8,303 nt of DNA, from contig CAVBGA010000074.1 of the NCBI GenBank assembly GCA_963594675.1, positions 1 through 8,303 of the forward strand, given 5' to 3'. Positions 1-6,512 of the stretch are shown piece by piece (the stretch's first letter is position 1; every line of letters starts with the position of its first letter). The notes under the pieces are model-generated. The model was given only the letters and a program-made list of their open reading frames with translations. It ran no database searches and was not told the origin of the DNA. Both the position numbers and the translations under genes were made by a program. The stretch comes from Ruminococcus_G sp963594675. Its GTDB lineage: Bacteria; Bacillota; Clostridia; Lachnospirales; Lachnospiraceae.

Positions 1-408
1 GAAAATAAAAATAGCAAGGGCATGTCCCTTGTGGCGGCTGCAGATTATTTAGTTACTTTTAGAGAGGGACTGGAGCCAGAGGCAGATTACAAAAAACTTT
101 TGGAGGGCTTTCTTTCCCAGCCTTCCATCATTGTTCTTAAGAAAACGAAAAAAAGCGAAACAGAGACCGATATTCGTCCTATGATTTATGCAATGGAATT
201 AAGAGACGATGGCATTTTTATGCAAGTCTCCAGCGGCAGTGCCAATAATCTTAAACCTGAGCTTGTCATGGAAGCCTTTTATCGTTTTATGGGAGAACCC
301 TTACAAGAGTTTGCCTGGATGATCCACCGTTTGGAAATCTATGCAGATATCGGAAATGAAAAGAGAAATCTGGTTCCTTTGGGAAGTTTGGGTGAGGCTG
401 TTGAATAG
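1..408 (+). CDS. C-terminal part of radical-SAM-associated DUF2344 (TIGR03936-like) protein, partial at left edge
   Basis: The reading frame is open from base 1 to the TAG at 406-408, so only the last 135 residues are present and the real start lies outside the window; the ATG at 22 is internal. The segment LVAAADYLVTFREGL, followed by a region of about 50 residues and then MELRDDGIFMQVSSGSANNLKPE, fits the C-terminal half of the DUF2344 (radical SAM-linked, TIGR03936) family as I remember it. In Clostridia this domain follows, or is fused to, a B12-binding radical SAM protein and sits just upstream of an RNase E/G gene, as here. Its biochemical role is unknown to me; a link to RNA or ribosome modification is suggested only by its neighbours. 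The last 8 nt overlap the TTG start of the RNase gene, which points to translational coupling. The family call rests on pattern and context. Confidence 0.75.
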   Translation, partial: ENKNSKGMSLVAAADYLVTFREGLEPEADYKKLLEGFLSQPSIIVLKKTKKSETETDIRPMIYAMELRDDGIFMQVSSGSANNLKPELVMEAFYRFMGEPLQEFAWMIHRLEIYADIGNEKRNLVPLGSLGEAVE

Positions 409-1567
409 AAAGCTGATCATCACAGATATACCACTAAAAAATGATTTGTGGGCAAATTCCTTGACCATTATAGAAGATGGAGAAGTGGTTGAACTGCAGT
501 TGTATTCCTACAAAAATAAAGATATTCTTGGAAATGTTTACATAGGAAGGGTAGAAAAGGTTCTTCCTCAACTAAACTGTGCTTTTGTTTATGTGCAGCC
601 GGGTTTGTCCTGCCATTATCTCATGGCTAAAGGAGAAAAAATAAAGGTGGGTGATCAAATCCCGGTGCAGGTAGCGCAAGAAGCCTTAAAAGAAAAGGCG
701 CCCCGTGTTACATCAAACCTTGAATTAAATGGACGATACCTTGTTTTAAGCCGTTATCCCCATGGTTTAGCGGTATCGTCGAAAATTTCTCAAAATAAAA
801 AAGAGAAAGTAAAGGCTATGATAGCTGGGGAAGATGATGGTCAATATGGAATTTTGCTTCGTACGGCAGCGGCAGATGCAAGCAAGGATGAAATCCTGGA
901 AGAATACAAGGCTTTGAAATTGCAAATGACGGAGATTCTTGAAAAAAGTAAAACCCGAAGTCTATATAGCTGTCTATATGAGGGAAGCAATCCGGTAGGG
1001 AAGGCTCTTAAGGATTATTGTTCTGATGAGTTTCAGATTATTACTGATCAAGAGGAGAGTTTTCATAAGATAAAATCCTGGCTTTTTTCTCAAGGAATAT
1101 CTGATTCGGTATTGTGCTTTTATCAAGATAAACTATTGCCACTTTATAAGTTGTATTCCCTGGAAAGAGTATTGGATGATGCCTTAAAGACAAGAGTTTG
1201 GATGAAAAGTGGTGCTTTTTTGATGATAGAACAGACGGAAGCCTTTGTTTCTATAGATGTGAATTCAGGAAAATTAACTAAAGCAAAGAAGAACCAGGAT
1301 CTGATAAAGAGAGTGAATTTTGAAGCAGCTAAAGAAATTGCAGGGCAATTGCGCCTTCGAAATTTATATGGTATGATTCTTATTGATTTTATCAATATGA
1401 AAGAAGAATATGATCGGGAGGAACTCCTGCAATATCTGAGAAATTGTTTTCGTAAGGATCATGTAAAAACAGAAGTAGTCGATATGACAAAGCTTCAGAT
1501 TGCTGAATGTATTCGGAATAAATCAAGAAAATCATTAAAAGAACAGATCTCTTTGATTTACAAGTGA
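401..1567 (+). CDS. rng: Ribonuclease E/G family protein (short RNase G, no zinc-link)
   Basis: This is an endoribonuclease of the RNase E/G family, expected to cut single-stranded AU-rich RNA in the cytoplasm during rRNA maturation and mRNA decay. I start it at TTG 401 (388 aa). This gives an N-terminus of family type, sits 4-8 nt after a GGGTGAGG purine stretch, and overlaps the upstream stop by 8 nt; the in-frame ATG at 341 would add 20 residues with no family character. An S1-like RNA-binding domain begins near residue 41 (DILGNVYIGRV) and runs to about 120. The catalytic region contains SIDVNSG with D286 and ILIDF with D329. Their 43-residue spacing equals that of the metal-binding D303 and D346 of E. 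coli RNase E. The protein ends at residue 388 (KEQISLIYK), just before the CPxC zinc-link of longer homologues. Function is well supported; quaternary structure is uncertain because the zinc-link is absent. Confidence 0.9.
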   Translation: MNRKLIITDIPLKNDLWANSLTIIEDGEVVELQLYSYKNKDILGNVYIGRVEKVLPQLNCAFVYVQPGLSCHYLMAKGEKIKVGDQIPVQVAQEALKEKAPRVTSNLELNGRYLVLSRYPHGLAVSSKISQNKKEKVKAMIAGEDDGQYGILLRTAAADASKDEILEEYKALKLQMTEILEKSKTRSLYSCLYEGSNPVGKALKDYCSDEFQIITDQEESFHKIKSWLFSQGISDSVLCFYQDKLLPLYKLYSLERVLDDALKTRVWMKSGAFLMIEQTEAFVSIDVNSGKLTKAKKNQDLIKRVNFEAAKEIAGQLRLRNLYGMILIDFINMKEEYDREELLQYLRNCFRKDHVKTEVVDMTKLQIAECIRNKSRKSLKEQISLIYK

Positions 1568-1618
1568 TAATAAAGTTCGAAAAGTTATATAGAGTGGAAA
1601 AGAAGGAGGAATCGGCAA

Positions 1619-2482
1619 ATGGGAAAGGTAGCGATTGTTACGGACAGTAACAGTGGAATTACACAGAAAGAGGCAGCGGACCTTGGAATTAGTGTGTTGC
1701 CCATGCCTTTTTTTATCAATGATAAAGTATACTATGAGGACATTGATCTGACGCAGGAAGAGTTTTACAAACAGTTAAGTGGAGATGCCAAGGTACATAC
1801 TTCTCAGCCAACTCCAGGAGACATACTGGATCTTTGGGATGAGTTGCTTCGGTATAATGATGAGATTATACATATTCCCATGTCCAGTGGCTTAAGTGCA
1901 TCCTGTGAGACGGCTACGGCTTTGGCAGCAGATTATGATGGTAGGGTTATTGTTGTAGATAATCAGAGAATTTCCGTAACCCAGAGAAGCTCTGTAATGG
2001 ATGCATTGGCATTGGCTAAAGCAGGGAAATCTGCTACAGAGATTCATGATATCCTTATGCGCGAAAAATTTGAATCCAGTATTTATATAATGGTGGATAC
2101 CCTGAAGTACTTGAAGAAGGGGGGACGTCTGACACCAGCAGCGGCTATGATTGGAACGGTATTGAATTTGAAACCAGTTTTGCAGATTCAAGGAGAGAAA
2201 CTGGATGCGTATGCCAAGGTAAGAGGACAAAAGCAGGCAAAAAAAGCCATGCTGAAAGCCATTCAGAATGATATCGATACCAGATTCAAAGGGAAAAAAT
2301 ATTATATTGGCATAGCTCATACGGCAAATGATGCTGAGGCAGAAGCATTTGCTGACGAGGCGGCTAAATTATTTCATGTTGATCGAGAAAGCATCATAAT
2401 TAATCCCCTGTCTTTGAGTGTGTCATGCCATATCGGTCCGGGAGCGCTTGCTATTACCTGCACCCGTGAAATGGAATATTAA
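1619..2482 (+). CDS. DegV family protein (fatty-acid-binding, FakB-like)
   Basis: The 287-aa product has the normal length of the DegV/FakB family. These proteins hold a fatty acid in a buried pocket, and some present it to the kinase FakA to make acyl-phosphate for phospholipid synthesis. Visible family marks are the N-terminal VTDSNSGI (TDS at residues 8-10), TSQPTPGD (61-68), SSGLSAS (89-95), which supplies the serine and backbone contacts to the lipid carboxylate, the region VDTLKYLKKGGR, and the C-terminal HIGPGALAI. The start is ATG 1619, nine bases after AAGGAGG (1603-1609). The gene lies 51 bp after rng on the same strand, with no terminator between them. No fakA (DAK2-domain) gene is present in the window, so whether this paralogue works with FakA cannot be decided here. 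The family call is firm and the physiological role is inferred. Confidence 0.92.
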   Translation: MGKVAIVTDSNSGITQKEAADLGISVLPMPFFINDKVYYEDIDLTQEEFYKQLSGDAKVHTSQPTPGDILDLWDELLRYNDEIIHIPMSSGLSASCETATALAADYDGRVIVVDNQRISVTQRSSVMDALALAKAGKSATEIHDILMREKFESSIYIMVDTLKYLKKGGRLTPAAAMIGTVLNLKPVLQIQGEKLDAYAKVRGQKQAKKAMLKAIQNDIDTRFKGKKYYIGIAHTANDAEAEAFADEAAKLFHVDRESIIINPLSLSVSCHIGPGALAITCTREMEY

Positions 2483-2522
2483 AAAATAATAAAAATGATT
2501 TAAAAAGAGGGCAAAAAACATA

Positions 2523-2551
2523 TTGACGGATAGAAAAAAAGATGTTATCCT
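2523..2551 (+). promoter_or_regulatory. Sigma-A-type promoter for rplU-prp-rpmA
   Basis: TTGACG (2523-2528, 5 of 6 to the -35 consensus), a 17-nt spacer and TATCCT (2546-2551, 4 of 6 to the -10 consensus). A TG at 2543-2544 one base upstream of the -10 gives an extended -10. Predicted transcription starts near 2558, leaving a leader of about 72 nt before rplU. It is the best promoter in the degV-rplU gap and explains separate expression of the ribosomal genes. Confidence 0.7.
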
Positions 2552-2557
2552 GTCATA

Positions 2558-2629
2558 GTATGCCGCACAGAGAGGTTTTAAGAGCTTTTAGCCACCATAT
2601 CTGGCGAGTAATTTATTAGGAGGTGCCAT
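2558..2629 (+). promoter_or_regulatory. Probable ribosomal protein L21 leader (5' UTR of rplU)
   Basis: Low-GC Gram-positive rplU genes are known to carry an RNA leader (the L21 leader family) thought to mediate autoregulation. The leader here has several short complementary segments: GCCA 2591-2594 with TGGC 2602-2605 (7-nt loop); the same TGGC with GCCA 2625-2628, which would place the AGGAGG ribosome binding site (2618-2623) in the loop; CACC 2593-2596 with GGTG 2622-2625, which would cover part of that site; and GGTT 2574-2577 with AGCC 2590-2593. These pairings exclude each other, as expected of a translational switch. Each stem is only 4 bp. Identity with the Rfam family is assumed from position and gene context, not checked by alignment. 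Confidence 0.5.
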
Positions 2630-2935
2630 ATGTACGCAATTATTGCAACAGGTGGTAAACAGTACAAAGTAGCCGAGGGCGATGTAATCAAAGTTGAGAA
2701 ACTCGGAGCAGAAGCAGGCGAGACTGTTACTTTTGAAAATGTACTTGCTGTAAGCAATGACGGACTTAAAGTGGGTGCTGATGTAGCAGGCGCTAGCGTA
2801 ACCGCTTCTGTAGTAGAAAACGGAAAAGCAAGAAAAGTTGTCATTTACAAGTACAAGAGAAAAACCGGATACCACAAAAAGAACGGTCATAGACAGCAGT
2901 TCACAAAGGTAAAAATCGAAAAGATTAATGCTTAA
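2630..2935 (+). CDS. rplU: 50S ribosomal protein L21
   Basis: This 101-aa protein is a typical bacterial L21. It begins MYAIIATGGKQYKV, which is the family N-terminus, and has the basic C-terminal tract KYKRKTGYHKKNGHRQ that contacts 23S rRNA, followed by the usual TKVKIEKI ending. L21 binds 23S rRNA and is part of the large subunit. The start is ATG 2630, six bases after a full AGGAGG (2618-2623). The stop overlaps the start of prp by 8 nt, so the two are probably translationally coupled. It is first in a three-gene operon with prp and rpmA, the usual Firmicutes order, and is preceded by its own promoter and leader. Confidence 0.98.
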   Translation: MYAIIATGGKQYKVAEGDVIKVEKLGAEAGETVTFENVLAVSNDGLKVGADVAGASVTASVVENGKARKVVIYKYKRKTGYHKKNGHRQQFTKVKIEKINA

Positions 2936-3248
2936 GATTACGGTTTTGAAAAAGAATTCGGATTTGATTGGAGTAAGTTCTGAAGGTCATGCAGAATATG
3001 ATGATCCTGGTAAGGATATTGTCTGTGCGGCGGTATCAGTGCTTATGCTCAATACAGTGAATTCTATTGAAGCTTTCACCGAAGATGCATTCGATGGAGA
3101 GCAGGCAGACGGTTATTTATCTTTTCACATTGATGGAGAGGTGAGTGACGGAAGCAGATTGCTGCTAAAGTCTTTAGTTCTTGGTTTGGAGAGCATAGAG
3201 GAGACTTATGGCAGTACGTATATTGAAATAGTAACCAAGGAGGTGTAA
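2928..3248 (+). CDS. prp: Ribosomal-processing cysteine protease Prp
   Basis: Prp (YsxB family) removes the short N-terminal extension of ribosomal protein L27, an essential maturation step in Firmicutes that carry it. The 106-aa length matches the family. The catalytic pair is visible as H21 in EGHAEYDDPGKDIVCAAVS and C33 in the same motif, 12 residues apart, matching my recollection of the S. aureus enzyme (H22 and C34). The gene sits between rplU and rpmA, the gene of its substrate. ATG 2928 lies inside the end of rplU (8-nt overlap) and has no strong Shine-Dalgarno of its own, so translation probably depends on ribosomes finishing rplU. The presence of the cleavable sequence in the downstream L27 supports the call strongly. 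Confidence 0.95.
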   Translation: MLKITVLKKNSDLIGVSSEGHAEYDDPGKDIVCAAVSVLMLNTVNSIEAFTEDAFDGEQADGYLSFHIDGEVSDGSRLLLKSLVLGLESIEETYGSTYIEIVTKEV

Positions 3249-3252
3249 GAAC

Positions 3253-3537
3253 ATGTTAAAAATGAACCTTCAGTTATTCGCACATAAAAAAGGTGTTGGT
3301 TCTACAAAGAACGGTCGTGATTCTGAGTCAAAGAGACTTGGTGCAAAACGTGCTGACGGTCAGTTCGTTAAAGCAGGAAATATTCTTTACAGACAGCGTG
3401 GTACAAAGATTCACCCAGGTGAAAATGTGGGACGCGGTAAAGATGATACTCTGTTCGCTCTTAAAGACGGAGTAGTTCGTTTCCAGAGAAAAGGAAGAGA
3501 TAAAAAACAGGTATCTATCGTTCCTGTATCTGAGTAA
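3253..3537 (+). CDS. rpmA: 50S ribosomal protein L27 precursor with Prp-cleaved N-terminus
   Basis: The 94-aa protein has the classical L27 body AHKKGVGSTKNGRDSESKRLG, ending in KQVSIVPVSE. L27 reaches into the peptidyl-transferase centre with its N-terminus. The first nine residues, MLKMNLQLF, form the Firmicutes extension that Prp removes after F9 to expose A10 of mature L27. The start is ATG 3253, nine bases after AAGGAGG (3237-3243), which lies within the last codons of prp. The second in-frame ATG at 3262 would be 18 bases from that site and would shorten the extension, so it is less likely. An intrinsic terminator follows 8 bases after the stop codon. Confidence 0.98.
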   Translation: MLKMNLQLFAHKKGVGSTKNGRDSESKRLGAKRADGQFVKAGNILYRQRGTKIHPGENVGRGKDDTLFALKDGVVRFQRKGRDKKQVSIVPVSE

Positions 3538-3545
3538 GTATCTTG

Positions 3546-3579
3546 AAGGCTTCAAATCACATCGGTTTGAAGCCTTTTT
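3546..3579 (+). terminator. Intrinsic terminator after rpmA
   Basis: An 11-bp perfect stem (AAGGCTTCAAA 3546-3556 with TTTGAAGCCTT 3566-3576) with a 9-nt loop runs into five T residues (3575-3579, the first two shared with the stem). It closes the rplU-prp-rpmA unit ahead of obgE. Confidence 0.88.
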
Positions 3580-3619
3580 CTCTATCTATAAATGCTATAA
3601 GAGAATTTCGGAGGTAATT

Positions 3620-4912
3620 ATGTTCGCAGACAGAGCGAAAATCATTATCAGCTCCGGTAAAGGCGGTGATGGTCATGTTAGCTTTCGTAGGGAGCTGTAT
3701 GTACCGGACGGCGGACCGGATGGCGGCGATGGCGGTAAAGGTGGAGATGTCATTTTTGTAGTGGATGAAGGTTTAAATACCCTTACCGATTACAGACATC
3801 GCAGAAAGTTTTCCGCTACAAATGGAGAAGAAGGTGGCAAGCGCCGCTGCCATGGAAAAAACGGTAAGGATTTAATCCTTAAAGTACCGGAAGGTACTGT
3901 GGTTATGGAAGCTGAGAGTGGCAAAGTAATTGCAGATATGTCCGGCGATAACAAACGCCAGGTTGTACTTAAGGGTGGCCGGGGCGGATGTGGTAATATG
4001 CATTATGCAACTTCCACTATGCAGGCGCCCAAATATGCTCAGCCTGGACAGCCTGCACAGGTATTGGAAGTACGTCTTGAGCTAAAAGTAATTGCAGATG
4101 TGGGCTTGGTAGGTTTCCCAAATGTAGGAAAATCTACTTTACTATCCCGTGTTACCAATGCAGATCCTAAAATTGCGAATTATCATTTTACAACTCTAAG
4201 TCCTAATTTGGGAGTCGTTGACTTGGAAGGATGCCGAGGTTTTGTTATTGCTGACATTCCAGGACTTATTGAGGGAGCTTCTGAAGGTGTGGGACTTGGT
4301 CATGAGTTTTTACGACATATTGAGAGAACACGGGTCTTGATTCATGTTGTTGATGTCGCATCCACAGAGGGAAGAGATCCAATTGATGATATTCAGAAAA
4401 TCAATAGCGAATTGAAGTCCTACAATGCAGAATTGGCCTCCAGACCTCAGGTGATTGCGGCCAATAAGACAGATTGTCTTGCTGCAGACGATACAAGTAC
4501 TTTAGAAATCTTAAAAGAGACTTTTGAGCCGGAGGGAATTCGTGTATTTCCCATTTCGGCGGTTTCAGGAAAAGGTTTGAAAGAATTGTTGTATTATGTT
4601 CAGCAACAATTAGATCAAATTGATCAAAAACCAAAGACTTTCGAACAAGAATTTTTCCCAGAAGATATGTTTATTCGAGAGAATCTTCCTTATTCTGTTG
4701 AACAGGACGAAAAAGATCCCCATACATTTATTGTGGAAGGACCTAAGATTGAAAAAATGTTGGGATATACGAATTTGGAGTCAGAGAAAGGATTTGCTTT
4801 TTTTCAGAAGTTTCTTAAGGACACTGGAATCCTCAAGGAACTTGAGGAAGCTGGTATCGAAGAAGGTGATACTGTCCGAATGTATGGCTTAGTATTTGAT
4901 TATTATAAATAA
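3620..4912 (+). CDS. obgE: GTPase ObgE/CgtA (Obg), 50S assembly and stress GTPase
   Basis: The 430-aa protein has all three parts of Firmicutes Obg. The glycine-rich Obg fold covers residues 1 to about 158 (SGKGGDGHVSFRRE, then the GGPDGGDGGKGGD stretch). The G domain has G1 GFPNVGKST at 165-173, G3 DIPG at 212-215, G4 NKTD at 282-285 and G5 starting SA at 313. A C-terminal OCT domain (about 355-430) ends in VRMYGLVFDYYK. Obg is an essential GTPase that binds the 50S subunit, takes part in its late assembly and responds to ppGpp. The start is ATG 3620, five bases after GGAGG (3610-3614). The gene follows the rpmA terminator by about 40 bp without a convincing promoter, so read-through or a weak unrecognised promoter must supply transcription. 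It heads the obgE-yhbY-nadD-yqeK-rsfS group. Confidence 0.97.
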   Translation: MFADRAKIIISSGKGGDGHVSFRRELYVPDGGPDGGDGGKGGDVIFVVDEGLNTLTDYRHRRKFSATNGEEGGKRRCHGKNGKDLILKVPEGTVVMEAESGKVIADMSGDNKRQVVLKGGRGGCGNMHYATSTMQAPKYAQPGQPAQVLEVRLELKVIADVGLVGFPNVGKSTLLSRVTNADPKIANYHFTTLSPNLGVVDLEGCRGFVIADIPGLIEGASEGVGLGHEFLRHIERTRVLIHVVDVASTEGRDPIDDIQKINSELKSYNAELASRPQVIAANKTDCLAADDTSTLEILKETFEPEGIRVFPISAVSGKGLKELLYYVQQQLDQIDQKPKTFEQEFFPEDMFIRENLPYSVEQDEKDPHTFIVEGPKIEKMLGYTNLESEKGFAFFQKFLKDTGILKELEEAGIEEGDTVRMYGLVFDYYK

Positions 4913-4923
4913 CAGGAGATAAA

Positions 4924-5223
4924 ATGACAAGTAAACAAAGAGCATACCTGAAAAGCATAGCTATGACAACTGACGCGATTCTTCAAATAGGTAAGGGAGG
5001 CGTAACGCCTGAGAACACAGCTTCTGCGGAGGAGGCGTTAGCAGCCAGAGAATTGATTAAAATTTCTGTCCTCAACAACTGTATGGAGGATCCCAAGGAC
5101 TTGGCAAGAGTTTTAGCGGAGCGTACCCGTTCAGAAGTGGTACAGGTAATTGGTAAAAAAATTGTACTTTACAGGGAAGGCAAGGATGATAAGAAAAAAA
5201 TCGTGCTTCCCTCTGCTAAATAA
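4924..5223 (+). CDS. yhbY: YhbY-family (CRM domain) ribosome assembly RNA-binding protein
   Basis: The 99-aa product is a single CRS1-YhbY (CRM) domain, an RNA-binding fold that associates with pre-50S particles. Visible marks are the N-terminal MTSKQRAYLKSIA, the loop QIGKGGVTPE (residues 21-30) carrying the conserved GxxG, the segment ELIKISVLNN, and the end VVQVIGKKIVLYRE. The length agrees with stand-alone bacterial members. The start is ATG 4924, five bases after AGGAG (4914-4918), only 11 bp after the obgE stop. Its place between obgE and nadD is common in Clostridia and agrees with a role in large-subunit assembly. The symbol follows E. coli usage; the Bacillus name is yqeI. Confidence 0.93.
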   Translation: MTSKQRAYLKSIAMTTDAILQIGKGGVTPENTASAEEALAARELIKISVLNNCMEDPKDLARVLAERTRSEVVQVIGKKIVLYREGKDDKKKIVLPSAK

Positions 5224-5280
5224 GCATTAAAATTTGAAATAGCTGGCTTTTTGTATTGTTACCTCAAGAAGGAGAAAATC

Positions 5281-5901
5281 ATGGAAAAAACCAGACGTGT
5301 CGGTATTATGGGAGGTACATTTGACCCCATCCATATTGGGCATTTGATTTTAGGTGAGACTGCATATGAACAGTTTCAACTGGACAAGGTATATTTTATG
5401 CCAGCCGGCAATCCTCCTCATAAATTAAATAGAGAAGGGCGAGCTAGCAATGAAGAACGTGTGGAAATGGTGAAAAGAGCGATTCACAATAATGACCATT
5501 TTGAGTTATCATTGATTGAAATGAATTCAGATGGATATTCTTATACCTATCGCACATTGGAACGCTTGAACAAGGAAAATCCGGATACGGAATTTTATTT
5601 TATCATAGGAGCCGATTCTCTCTATGATTTTGATACCTGGAAGGAACCACAGAGAATCTGTGCTGCCGCAAAAATTGTTGTAGCCACCAGGGATCATGTA
5701 AGAGATGATCGTTTGGATGAAAGAATGAAATTCCTGACAGAGCTTATGGGCGGCGAATTTTTAAAACTAGAAAGTTTGAACATTGATATTTCATCCCGCA
5801 TGCTTAGAGATTGGATTAGGGAAGAAAGGACGATTCGCTATTATGTTCCAGATGATGTAGTATCATATATATATGAACATCATATGTATAGAGGAGAGTG
5901 A
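5281..5901 (+). CDS. nadD: Nicotinate-nucleotide adenylyltransferase
   Basis: NadD transfers AMP from ATP to nicotinic acid mononucleotide, giving deamido-NAD, the penultimate step of NAD synthesis. The 206-aa protein has the nucleotidyltransferase motif GGTFDPIHIGHL at residues 11-22 (HxGH at 18-21), the MPAGNPPHK segment that contacts substrate, IIGADSLYDFDTW in the middle, and the C-terminal ISSRMLRDWI loop equivalent to the ISSTxIR signature. I chose ATG 5281 because AAGGAG (5269-5274) lies six bases upstream and the protein then begins just before the family's first strand. The longer frame from TTG 5251 adds ten residues without homology and would place the Shine-Dalgarno inside the gene. 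A 57-bp gap after yhbY holds no clear promoter or terminator, so it is probably co-transcribed. Confidence 0.96.
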   Translation: MEKTRRVGIMGGTFDPIHIGHLILGETAYEQFQLDKVYFMPAGNPPHKLNREGRASNEERVEMVKRAIHNNDHFELSLIEMNSDGYSYTYRTLERLNKENPDTEFYFIIGADSLYDFDTWKEPQRICAAAKIVVATRDHVRDDRLDERMKFLTELMGGEFLKLESLNIDISSRMLRDWIREERTIRYYVPDDVVSYIYEHHMYRGE

Positions 5902-5910
5902 CAACTGACT

Positions 5911-6492
5911 ATGAATACTACCCATTATGATCTTGTAAAGTTTGAAAAAAAATTAAAGAAATATATTGATAAAAATCGCTTGATTCATACTCGGGGTGTC
6001 ATGTATACGGCGGCCTGCATGGCTATGAGCTTTGGTTATAATCCAGAGAAAGCTCAGGTAGCAGGCTTGTTACATGACTGTGCCAAATGCATTGATGATG
6101 AAAAGAAAATCAAACTCTGCAAAAAAAATGGAATTGATCTTTCTGATTATGAGATAGAAAATCCTTTTATCATTCATGCAAAATTAGGCGCTTGGATTGC
6201 AAAAGAAAAATATAAAATAGATGATGAAGACATTCTCAATGCTATCACTTATCATACCACGGGAAGACCGGAGATGAGTGACCTGGAAAAGATTGTTTTT
6301 ATCGCTGATTATATAGAACCTGGACGTCATAAAGCAATGAGATTGGATACAATCAGAAAAGAAGCTTTCAGGGATTTGGATCATACTATGGAAATGATTC
6401 TTTCTGATACCCTTGCTTATCTTCGGGAAGCGGATAGGGAGATTGATCCTATGACGGAAAAAGCTTACGCTTATTATGGAAAAAAGGAATAG
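5911..6492 (+). CDS. yqeK: HD-domain bis(5'-nucleosyl)-tetraphosphatase YqeK
   Basis: The 193-aa protein is an HD-superfamily metal phosphohydrolase of the YqeK type, which splits Ap4A symmetrically into two ADP. Likely metal ligands are visible in order: H26 (RLIHTRGV), H55-D56 (GLLHDCAK), H89 (IIHAKLGA), H115 (ITYHTTG) and D133 (FIADYIEPGR). Length and motif order match the family. The start is ATG 5911, ten bases after the nadD stop. The purine stretch GAGGAGAG (5891-5898) overlaps the end of nadD and is 12 bases from the ATG, a rather long spacing, so expression may be coupled to nadD. The nadD-yqeK pair is widespread in Firmicutes. Disposal of alarmone-like dinucleotides is established for the family; a specific role in this organism is inferred. 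Confidence 0.94.
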   Translation: MNTTHYDLVKFEKKLKKYIDKNRLIHTRGVMYTAACMAMSFGYNPEKAQVAGLLHDCAKCIDDEKKIKLCKKNGIDLSDYEIENPFIIHAKLGAWIAKEKYKIDDEDILNAITYHTTGRPEMSDLEKIVFIADYIEPGRHKAMRLDTIRKEAFRDLDHTMEMILSDTLAYLREADREIDPMTEKAYAYYGKKE

Positions 6493-6512
6493 AAAAATAA
6501 GGAGATCACTAC

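Noticed and set aside
1144..1395. Minus-strand frame inside the RNase gene
   Set aside because: It lies entirely opposite the catalytic region of rng and has no supporting signals.
1557..1591. Possible promoter between rng and degV (TTTACA ... TATATA)
   Set aside because: The spacing is 22-23 nt, too long for a sigma-A promoter; read-through from rng is simpler.
1892..2320. Minus-strand open frame of 142 codons opposite the DegV gene
   Set aside because: Rich in Cys/His/Ser in the manner of antisense reading, no ribosome binding site and no family resemblance, while the plus strand is an unmistakable DegV protein.
2588..2890. Minus-strand frames opposite rplU
   Set aside because: L21 is certain on the plus strand and the antisense frames show no start signals or family character.
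3593..3601. TGCTATAAG as an extended -10 for obgE
   Set aside because: At 17-nt spacing the -35 would fall on CCTTTT inside the rpmA terminator, and the start site would leave only about a dozen bases, with the Shine-Dalgarno at the very 5' end. Not convincing.
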